Assembly (NCBI GenBank): GCA_030642185.1
Contig: DAOWOG010000041.1
Location: 1 to 7,920, forward strand
Length of the DNA: 7,920 nucleotides
Reading direction: 5' to 3'
DNA from: Helicobacteraceae bacterium
Lineage (GTDB): Bacteria; Campylobacterota; Campylobacteria; Campylobacterales; Sulfurimonadaceae
A program made the position numbers and the translations under genes. Numbering within the stretch: position 1 is the first letter of the stretch; the number at the start of each line of letters is the position of its first letter. The notes beneath the pieces were generated by a model. That model saw only the letters and a program-made list of their open reading frames with translations, ran no database searches and was not told the origin of the DNA. Shown here in pieces: positions 1-5,588 of the stretch.

Positions 1-216
1 GGCCTCCTTGACCATAAATCCCGTCGGCATTGAAAGCAGCAATCCACTTCCGTCACCTGTTTTTCCGTCTGCGGCAACCGCACCCCTGTGCATCATACGT
101 TCCAGTGCCGTAACAGCATATTCCAGATTCGCATGGGATGCACGGTTTTTAATATTGGCAATCAATCCAAATCCGCAGTTATCTTTAAATGATCGTAGTA
201 AATCGTGATGTTCCAC
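1..216 (-). CDS. gltB: Glutamate synthase large subunit, N-terminal fragment (runs off the left edge)
   Basis: Reading leftward from a GTG at 216-214, the frame is open for 72 codons to the window edge and gives the start of a class II (Ntn-type) glutamine amidotransferase. Visible hallmarks are CGFGLIANI with the nucleophile Cys14, then [20 protein letters not shown], the typical GltB N-terminal pattern. In the family this domain releases ammonia from glutamine, which is channelled to 2-oxoglutarate to make glutamate (GOGAT cycle, cytoplasm). Cys must become the N-terminal residue by removal of a propeptide. Here only 13 residues precede it, shorter than the propeptides of about 36-42 residues known from Azospirillum and E. 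coli. GTG is chosen because a good Shine-Dalgarno sits 7 nt upstream and an in-frame TAA lies eight codons upstream with no ATG between. The gene is divergent from recO. Family assignment is firm; the rest of the protein is outside the window. Confidence 0.93.
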   Translation of the reverse strand, partial: MEHHDLLRSFKDNCGFGLIANIKNRASHANLEYAVTALERMMHRGAVAADGKTGDGSGLLLSMPTGFMVKEA

Positions 217-223
217 TCTAAAA

Positions 224-232
224 CCACCTTTT
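224..232 (-). promoter_or_regulatory. Ribosome binding site of gltB
   Basis: On the minus strand AAAAGGTGG is followed by a 7-nt spacer (TTTTAGA) and the GTG at 216. It departs from AAAGGAGG at one base. It supports the GTG start, as no ATG is available in frame between the upstream TAA and the conserved Cys14. Confidence 0.75.
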
Positions 233-259
233 CTTTAAGATTTTAAACAAAAATATTGC

Positions 260-265
260 ATTTTA
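260..265 (-). promoter_or_regulatory. Possible -10 box of gltB
   Basis: TAAAAT on the minus strand (one mismatch to TATAAT) would start transcription near 253 and leave a leader of about 20 nt before the Shine-Dalgarno. A second TAAAAT at 245-240 is too close to the ribosome site. No good -35 is seen, which is common in Campylobacterota promoters, where the -10 and a periodic T-rich upstream region carry most of the signal. Placement is tentative. Confidence 0.35.
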
Positions 266-291
266 ATCTAACTTTAAACAAACTTAGATTA
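264..291. promoter_or_regulatory. Inverted repeat, candidate operator over the gltB promoter
   Basis: TAATCTAA (264-271) and TTAGATTA (284-291) are perfect 8-bp inverted copies separated by 12 bp. Arm centres lie 20 bp apart, about two helical turns, so a dimeric regulator could bind both on one face. The site overlaps the proposed -10 and the -35 position of gltB, which would suit repression. The binding protein cannot be named from the sequence. The long gap makes an RNA hairpin less likely than a DNA operator. Confidence 0.45.
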
Positions 292-314
292 TTTAAACAA
301 TTTATGGCTTTTAT

Positions 315-330
315 TTTAACACTAGTTAAA
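315..330. promoter_or_regulatory. CRP/FNR-type palindrome TTTAAC-ACTA-GTTAAA
   Basis: This is a perfect 6+4+6 palindrome. Its core fits TTAAC-N4-GTTAA, the motif described for the CRP/FNR-family regulator NssR of Campylobacter jejuni. Its centre (322.5) lies about 70 bp upstream of the inferred gltB start, a class I-like distance. It lies about 38 bp upstream of the inferred recO start, overlapping the recO -35 position. Binding by a CRP/FNR-family protein is inferred from the motif alone; which gene it would control is open. Confidence 0.5.
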
Positions 331-347
331 TTAAGAATCTATTTAGT

Positions 348-353
348 TATAAT
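348..353 (+). promoter_or_regulatory. -10 box of the recO promoter
   Basis: A perfect TATAAT lies 47 bp before the recO ATG, predicting a start near 360 and a leader of about 40 nt. The -35 position (325-330, GTTAAA) is a poor match but sits under T/A-rich DNA, as is usual for sigma-70 promoters in this phylum. It is the best promoter match in the intergenic region. Confidence 0.55.
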
Positions 354-399
354 GATATTTATTTGAAATAAAAAAATCGTGTAATTTTGAAGCAGAGAG

Positions 400-1017
400 A
401 TGCAGGGCTTTATTATCCAACTCAATCGTGCCAGAGACGAAGATCTGGTTGTCACAATTTTATCAAAGCAGAGCTTAGACACACTTTATCGTTTCTATGG
501 AGCACGCCATGGTGTCATCAACCTCGGTTTTAAGATCGATTTTGAGATCATCACCAGTGTAAAGTCGACTATCGGTCAGCTGCGTGATGTTATTCATATC
601 GGTTTCCCGTGGATTACAGATCATAACCGTCTTCGACACTGGCAGCAGTTTATCGCACTTTTCTATCCGCATCTCAAAGACTCCGAAGAGACAGGATCGT
701 TCTATTTCGACCTGCTCGACGATGCCGCAGCACGCTGGCAGACTCAAAATCCAAAACGTATTGCCGTCGAAGCCTATACAAAACTTTTGGAACACGAAGG
801 CCGCCTGCACAAAGAGATGAACTGTTTTTTCTGCGATCAGCCGATTCGGGGTGACATCTCCCTCATCCGTTCCTACCTCCCGGCCCACAAAGAGTGTGCA
901 CATACGCTGAGTATCCAGCAGACCGGTCTAAATGAACTGCTTGAAAACCACTCATCCCTGTTTATAAGCGATAAAGAGGTCGAACGGTTGTGGTATGTGA
1001 TGATGGAGGGGCTGTAG
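400..1017 (+). CDS. recO: DNA repair / recombination mediator RecO (short epsilonproteobacterial type)
   Basis: The 205-residue product begins MQGFIIQLNRARDEDLVVTI, the usual RecO N-terminal OB-fold start (a strand plus a D/E-D-L-V-V turn). It ends with a helical region carrying a four-residue zinc motif, C142-x2-C145 and H163-x2-C166. Length matches the Helicobacter/Campylobacter RecO (about 200 residues) and is shorter than the E. coli protein. RecO works with RecR to load RecA onto SSB-coated single-stranded DNA during gap repair and recombination. ATG 400 is the first start after an in-frame TGA at 388-390; the ribosome site (AGAGAG) is weak, suggesting low expression. The gene is divergent from gltB and convergent with the minus-strand operon, whose last stop codon is 6 bp away. 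RecO is poorly conserved in sequence, so the call rests on the N-terminus, zinc motif and length together. Confidence 0.85.
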   Translation: MQGFIIQLNRARDEDLVVTILSKQSLDTLYRFYGARHGVINLGFKIDFEIITSVKSTIGQLRDVIHIGFPWITDHNRLRHWQQFIALFYPHLKDSEETGSFYFDLLDDAAARWQTQNPKRIAVEAYTKLLEHEGRLHKEMNCFFCDQPIRGDISLIRSYLPAHKECAHTLSIQQTGLNELLENHSSLFISDKEVERLWYVMMEGL

Positions 1018-1023
1018 AGATCC

Positions 1024-2835
1024 TCACCGACTCTCAAAAAAGTAGCCATACTTCCTCAACCGCTGCTTAATAGCTGACACATCGGTTTTCTTCACAACAA
1101 TCATATAATTTTCTGCTTTGATGATCATTTTTTTCAGTGCGACATCTGTTGCCAACACTTTAAGAAGATCAATTTCATGATTAAGTTCAAGAACAACATA
1201 TGCAGTACGTTGTTTTAACGGGTTTAGACGTGCGGTCACCTCTGTTTCGAGTGCTTTCCAATTTGAAGGAATTTCACCTTCAGCTATTTTAAAAAGTGCC
1301 GTAAGCTTTGTTTTGACATCAGCAGCGGATTTTGCCCCTTTGTAAAGCGTTTCATAATCAAACTGATAGAGCATTCCGGTACGTTTTACAGCTAAGTTCT
1401 CTACGCTAAACTGCTTAATGGGATCATCACCTTTGAGTGTTATCAGCAAGCGCTGATCATTTAACGTTACAACCGCTTCACTCTGAATGGCCTCCGGCTC
1501 ATCATACTCATCAATAATGCCGAAAGCATACTGCCCAAGTGTGGTGATCTGTACCGCGACCAGACCATCATACAGACTAAGTGCTCCGTCTTTAAACGTA
1601 GGATCATCCCCAAAAGGAGTGCTATAGGCAAGTTTCACAAAGCCCAGAGACGCCATCAAGAACATCAAGCCTTTATAGAGAGGTTCTGCTACATACTGAA
1701 CAATATTACTTCCGACGATATCTGCACGGTGAGTATAGTATTCATCATCACTATAATAAGCACGACGATAGGTTGTGACATAACAGTTATAATAGTCATT
1801 TTTCAATGTATATTGCAAATCTCTGTAAAACATACAAGCTACAATATTGTGAAAGCCTATCCACTCCTCTGAGGGCATCAGCTTCATAAGTACACCAAGT
1901 GTCTGAAATACTTCTGAAATCAACTCACTACCGTAGTACGATGAACACCCTTTCAGGTGTGTTTCAAAAAGGGCTGATAACGACAGATTTTTATCTATTT
2001 TATCGCCTTGAAGCTTCACTGTTATCTCTTTAAGATACTCTGCATTGCCAAGAGTCTTTTTCACATCATTTTTCAATGCATCTAAAAAACCGGCAAGTAT
2101 TTCACTCCGCATAAATTCAAGACGTTTATCATTGGCGTAAAACTCTTGAACATTCAGGTTTGTCTGCAGCTTTTTATAGGAAGACTTTAGGATCGATCCG
2201 TTTTTTGAATACTTTATCTGTGTTGCAATAAAGTCACGATAGCGATGTAATTGACTTACCGTCTCAAGTTCAAAATCACTTTGCATCAGTTCACCACGCA
2301 ATTCTACGGGATTAAGGTAGTAATTTTCTGGTTTCGGAAGCCAGGGTTTTATCGCTTCTATAATATCCGAATGCAGAAAAAGATAGCCGGTAATGTCATC
2401 AGACCAATCAGAATAACGGATATAGGAGTTTAAAAGCCGATACTCTTTTTTTAGCTTGGCATCATGAGGTTCAAGTGGATCTTTCTCAATATTTTCAAGT
2501 GAAATCTGATGCTCAAACGCGCTGCGTGTCAATAGTGTTTGAAGCTCTTCAGACAGTGTTTCATAGACCGTTTTAAATACCTTCTCATCACCAAAGAACT
2601 GCAGCAGCATCGGTGTAAAATGTCTTTTTTGAATATTGTAAACCTGTTTAGGACCAAGTAGAGACAGTTTTTGAACCTTGCCTACGGTAAAAAGTCCATC
2701 TCCTGGCAGCTTGAGCAGTGAATTTTCAGGAAGTTTCACCCAGCCCTTCTCTATCCACTCTCTAAAATAAATATCATACAGCGCTATGAGATCCTCTTTT
2801 GTGTATGCCTTTGAAATCGCGTCATTGAGTGTCAT
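1024..2835 (-). CDS. SNF2-helicase partner protein with a C-terminal XPB/Ssl2-N-terminal-like (Helicase_C_3) region
   Basis: This 603-residue soluble protein follows the SNF2 gene with no gap: ATG 2835 comes directly after the SNF2 TAG. No signal peptide or clear membrane span is seen. Residues 1-340 are helical and not recognised. Residues 347-367 are strikingly tyrosine-rich. From about 375 the pattern resembles the Helicase_C_3 module: a winged-helix-like stretch ending YDGLVAVQITTLGQYAFG (422-439), a strand pair (453-467), a segment with FDYETLYKGAKSAADV (492-507) and an IPSNW helix start (522-526), and a final L(R)KYGYFF end (593-600). I recognise this by pattern, not by a search. The module occurs in XPB-like helicases and in stand-alone bacterial helicase-associated proteins, so a role as DNA-binding or regulatory partner of the adjacent SNF2 protein is inferred. 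It has no enzyme motif and its cysteines do not form a zinc pair. The C-terminal call is moderate; the overall function is unknown. Confidence 0.9.
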   Translation of the reverse strand: MTLNDAISKAYTKEDLIALYDIYFREWIEKGWVKLPENSLLKLPGDGLFTVGKVQKLSLLGPKQVYNIQKRHFTPMLLQFFGDEKVFKTVYETLSEELQTLLTRSAFEHQISLENIEKDPLEPHDAKLKKEYRLLNSYIRYSDWSDDITGYLFLHSDIIEAIKPWLPKPENYYLNPVELRGELMQSDFELETVSQLHRYRDFIATQIKYSKNGSILKSSYKKLQTNLNVQEFYANDKRLEFMRSEILAGFLDALKNDVKKTLGNAEYLKEITVKLQGDKIDKNLSLSALFETHLKGCSSYYGSELISEVFQTLGVLMKLMPSEEWIGFHNIVACMFYRDLQYTLKNDYYNCYVTTYRRAYYSDDEYYTHRADIVGSNIVQYVAEPLYKGLMFLMASLGFVKLAYSTPFGDDPTFKDGALSLYDGLVAVQITTLGQYAFGIIDEYDEPEAIQSEAVVTLNDQRLLITLKGDDPIKQFSVENLAVKRTGMLYQFDYETLYKGAKSAADVKTKLTALFKIAEGEIPSNWKALETEVTARLNPLKQRTAYVVLELNHEIDLLKVLATDVALKKMIIKAENYMIVVKKTDVSAIKQRLRKYGYFFESR

Positions 2836-5577
2836 CTAGTTTCCTAACAAAAATGCTATGTCATCTTCCTGCAGTGATTTGACCGAAGCACTGTCACCGC
2901 CGATGAGATTTTCAAAGATCTCGGATTTTTGCTCCTGAAGCTGCAAAATCTTCTCTTCAATACTGTTCTTGCTGATAAGCTTATACGCCATCACCCTGTT
3001 TTTCTGTCCGATGCGGTGGGTACGGTCTATCGCCTGGTTTTCTGCTGCTTTGTTCCACCATGGATCGTGGATGTAAACAACATCGGCAGCCGTCAGATTC
3101 AGCCCTACTCCGCCGACTTTGAGCGTCATGGCAAATACCTTGCATTCGGGATCATTTTGAAATTTATCAACCAGCACCTGTCGGTTTGAAGTGGCACCGC
3201 TCATCGTAACAAAACCAATGCCCAGTTTTTCAAGATCACCTGAGATCTGTTCAAGTGCATTTAAAAAGTTGGTAAAGATTAAAACCTTGTGATTGTTGCT
3301 CACCGCTTCATAAACCGACTCCATCATGGCTTCACGTTTGGAAGAGAGAATCATCTCCTCACTTTTAGCTTCAGGATTAGAGGCGATTTGACGCAGTTCG
3401 CTCAGAGCCTGCAATATAAAGAATTGAGATTTTTCGATCCCATGCTGACCCACTTGCGCCGCAATCGCCTCTTCATAAAAAGCACGTCTGGCTTCATAGA
3501 ATTTTGCCTGTTCCTCTCCCATCTCCACATAAAGTACCTGCTCGATTTTTTCAGGAAGATCTTTTGCAACTTCAGACTTCGTTCGGCGTAATATAAAGGG
3601 ATATATCTTGCGCCTTAACTCCTCCATTGCATCCTTGTTTCCCTCTTTTTGAATCGGTGTCAAATAGTGTTTGTTAAAATCCTGCGCCGAGTAGAACATG
3701 GCCGGATTCAGAAATTTAAACAGTACAAAGAGTTCGGAGAGTGAATTTTCTATCGGTGTGCCGCTCAAGGCAAAACGGTGCTCCGCCTGCAGCAATAAAA
3801 CAGCTTTTGTCGTCTGAGCATTATAGTTTTTAATCGCCTGTGACTCATCTAAAATAACGGTGTCAAATTTTACCTTTTGAAACTGCTCAATGTCATTGCG
3901 CACCATCGCATAACTTGTTAAGATAAGCGGAAATTTCATTGCATCTTCAAAGTGACGTTCTACACCATAAAAAAGTGTAAATGCTATCTCCGGACTAAAT
4001 TTCTGCAGCTCTTTTTGCCAATTATAAAGCAGACTCTTCGGCAGTACAATCAGGATTGGTTTCGTCGCCTTTGGAATGATTTTTGCTAAAAGCGCAATAC
4101 TTTGCAAGGTTTTTCCCAGCCCCATATCATCGGCAAGACAGCCGCCCATTTTATTGTCATAAAGATACTGAAGCCACCGGTATCCGTACTCCTGATAACT
4201 GCGCATTTTCGCATCGAGCTTCGGCAGCCTCTTTTTTGATTTTTCAAGAGCATTAAAACCTTCATACAGCGCGCGGGAACTTTTAAAAACATCATTCTCT
4301 CCCCTGTTTTCGATGAGCGCTTCGATCTGTGGCAGATCAAAAAAAGAGATTTTTGTCTCTTTTTTATCTTTTTTGATCAAGCGTTCAAGCTTTTTAAAAT
4401 ACTCTTTTTGAACAATGACATTTTCACCGCTGCTAAGTTCGATGTAGCCTTTTTTATTAAACATCGCTATGGCATCATAGAGTCCAAAGGATTCGCCGTC
4501 AATATCAAGTGTCGCACTGCTTTGCAGAAAGTCAATACCCGAAGCGATCCTGGTCAGACTTAGTTTCGGTGTGACCGTTTTGATCTTATACTCTTTGAGT
4601 TTAGCCGAACCTATCAGGCGGTATTTTGAAAGCAGTGTCGGCAACTCCTGTGTTAAAAAAACCGATGCGAGCTGCGGTTCGATCACAAAGGTCTCTTCGT
4701 CTATAAAAAACTCCCCGCCGGAACTTTTTTTATGGCGATTAAGCAGTCGGGTCAAGGTCGAGGCAAGCCCCTGCTCTTCTTGCATGCGCAAAGTGTGAAC
4801 ATTAATCTGTTTTTCACCCGAACTGACAAATGCAACGCTATCAAGATCATAACTGTTGACAAAATCTATGTCGACATTTTCCACATACTTTAGTGCCTTC
4901 AAATAAAGCACACCCTCTTCATCCACATGGTCAATAAACAGGGCATCTTCCACGACAAGCGTATCCATCTGCACAATGGCATAATCATCAAAACGGAGTG
5001 TAACGTTATCGAAAAAGGTAAAAAGAAGTGAAAGGTAGTGCTCTAAAAACGAAAGAGGAAATATCGTCTCAAACTGTCCTATTTTATCAAAATGTTCACC
5101 GATACTTTCCAAATGCATCACACGATCATTTAGCAGAACGAAAGAGGATGAGAGCCACCGAGCCTCTTTTCCGGCAGAAGATTCAGGTGTAACAGTGCCT
5201 CCGGTCTCATTCAACGCTATTTTAAAAGGGGTCATCTCTTTTTCAAAATGAAGTAACTTCCCTGTTTCATCAACCACACTCTTTACCTGCATCAGCAGTT
5301 CGATCAATGAAGTATGATCACGCAGGTATACATGACTGGAATCACTCTCCCACTGAATCATAAAAAGCTGTTCGCGCTGCAGCTGTTCCAACAGCACAAG
5401 CAGTTTACGTTCATGCTGCGTGTAAAGTTCAGGATCAACCTCTAGTGCCTGAAGCTTCGCGTCACACACTTCAACATAAGCGCCATAGTGATCGAAACGG
5501 ATGACGAAAAAGATTTTTTGAGCACTTTTACGTTTAGAGTGCTGGAGAGTTTGGGTACGTTTTAGGTTTTCGAACAT
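2836..5577 (-). CDS. SNF2-family DEAD/DEAH-box helicase (DNA translocase)
   Basis: The product has 913 residues. The C-terminal half holds the full SNF2 set: QEYGYRWL (462-469), Walker A DDMGLGKT (483-490, Lys489), motif Ia LPKSLLYNW (512-520), motif II DESQ (577-580), motif III LSGTPIENSLSELF (604-617), motif IV KVLIFTNF (764-771), motif V with GGVGLNLTAAD (822-832) and motif VI QAIDRTHRIGQ (848-858). Such proteins use ATP to move along double-stranded DNA and remodel bound proteins rather than unwind it. The first 450 residues are a family-specific accessory region. No SWIM zinc finger (CxC...CxH) is present, unlike many bacterial SNF2 proteins. ATG 5577 is the first start after an in-frame TGA two codons earlier and has a good Shine-Dalgarno. 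It lies 9 bp after the AlbA_2 gene and is directly followed, in the same frame, by the partner gene. All catalytic motifs look intact; its DNA target and physiological role are not evident. Confidence 0.95.
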   Translation of the reverse strand: MFENLKRTQTLQHSKRKSAQKIFFVIRFDHYGAYVEVCDAKLQALEVDPELYTQHERKLLVLLEQLQREQLFMIQWESDSSHVYLRDHTSLIELLMQVKSVVDETGKLLHFEKEMTPFKIALNETGGTVTPESSAGKEARWLSSSFVLLNDRVMHLESIGEHFDKIGQFETIFPLSFLEHYLSLLFTFFDNVTLRFDDYAIVQMDTLVVEDALFIDHVDEEGVLYLKALKYVENVDIDFVNSYDLDSVAFVSSGEKQINVHTLRMQEEQGLASTLTRLLNRHKKSSGGEFFIDEETFVIEPQLASVFLTQELPTLLSKYRLIGSAKLKEYKIKTVTPKLSLTRIASGIDFLQSSATLDIDGESFGLYDAIAMFNKKGYIELSSGENVIVQKEYFKKLERLIKKDKKETKISFFDLPQIEALIENRGENDVFKSSRALYEGFNALEKSKKRLPKLDAKMRSYQEYGYRWLQYLYDNKMGGCLADDMGLGKTLQSIALLAKIIPKATKPILIVLPKSLLYNWQKELQKFSPEIAFTLFYGVERHFEDAMKFPLILTSYAMVRNDIEQFQKVKFDTVILDESQAIKNYNAQTTKAVLLLQAEHRFALSGTPIENSLSELFVLFKFLNPAMFYSAQDFNKHYLTPIQKEGNKDAMEELRRKIYPFILRRTKSEVAKDLPEKIEQVLYVEMGEEQAKFYEARRAFYEEAIAAQVGQHGIEKSQFFILQALSELRQIASNPEAKSEEMILSSKREAMMESVYEAVSNNHKVLIFTNFLNALEQISGDLEKLGIGFVTMSGATSNRQVLVDKFQNDPECKVFAMTLKVGGVGLNLTAADVVYIHDPWWNKAAENQAIDRTHRIGQKNRVMAYKLISKNSIEEKILQLQEQKSEIFENLIGGDSASVKSLQEDDIAFLLGN
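2842..2845 (-). promoter_or_regulatory. Ribosome binding site at the SNF2 / partner junction
   Basis: AGGA on the minus strand, within the last codons of the SNF2 gene, lies 6 nt before ATG 2835. It shows that the partner gene has its own initiation site, although its ATG abuts the preceding TAG in the same frame. Ribosomes ending at that TAG are placed to restart, so the two proteins are probably made in matched amounts. Confidence 0.65.
4335..4378. repeat. A/T-rich inverted repeat inside the SNF2 gene, flanked by GATC
   Basis: A 10-bp perfect stem (AAAAAAGAGA 4340-4349 with TCTCTTTTTT 4356-4365, 6-nt loop) is bracketed by GATC at 4335-4338 and 4375-4378. It falls in the coding region for the lysine-rich linker before the helicase core (near residues 400-415), so runs of AAA (Lys) and TTT (Phe) codons explain much of it. 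In the mRNA sense the stem is followed by U-rich sequence, so a weak internal terminator cannot be excluded. Confidence 0.3.
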
Positions 5578-5579
5578 TT

Positions 5580-5588
5580 CTCACCTTT
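5580..5588 (-). promoter_or_regulatory. Ribosome binding site of the SNF2 gene, overlapping the upstream stop codon
   Basis: AAAGGTGAG on the minus strand has its AAAGG core 6 nt from ATG 5577 and shares its first A residues with the TAA stop (5589-5587) of the AlbA_2 gene. This ties translation of the two genes closely and supports a common transcript. Confidence 0.7.

Larger units (their letters stand above)
242..300. repeat. Three direct copies of TTTAAACAA in the gltB-recO intergenic region
   Basis: Exact copies of TTTAAACAA lie at 242-250, 273-281 and 292-300 (start-to-start spacing 31 and 19 bp). The region is very AT-rich, so some recurrence is expected by chance, but a 9-mer with an internal C repeated three times in 59 bp is notable. 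The middle copy fills the gap of the 264-291 inverted repeat. Function unknown: binding sites for a regulator of gltB are possible, as is simple low complexity. Confidence 0.45.

Noticed and set aside
8..208. 66-residue open frame on the plus strand at the left edge
   Set aside because: It is antisense to the clear GltB N-terminus on the minus strand, shows no recognisable pattern and has no ribosome site.
358..372. TTTATTT-G-AAATAAA palindrome in the recO leader
   Set aside because: It is perfect but almost purely A/T with a 1-nt centre in very AT-rich DNA; a chance origin is likely and a 1-nt loop cannot form a hairpin.
217..399. A small RNA or riboswitch in the intergenic region
   Set aside because: No GC-containing stem structure or T-run terminator was seen; the visible signals are DNA-type palindromes and promoter elements.
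475..903. 142-residue minus-strand frame opposite recO
   Set aside because: It is fully inside recO on the other strand, has no recognisable domain and no supporting start signal.
1014..1040. GAGA...TCTC hairpin with an A-run between the convergent genes as a terminator
   Set aside because: The stem is only 4 bp with an 11-nt loop, and the A-run lies on the wrong side to give a U-tract for either gene.
4086..4340. 84-residue frame within the SNF2 gene
   Set aside because: It is the shifted-frame shadow of the Walker A region of the SNF2 protein, rich in Arg/Met/Trp as expected from an out-of-frame reading.
2836..5577. SNF2 gene as a DISARM drmD or Zorya zorD component
   Set aside because: The companion genes of those systems (methyltransferase and DrmABC; ZorAB motor proteins) are absent from the window, and the partner gene does not resemble any of them.
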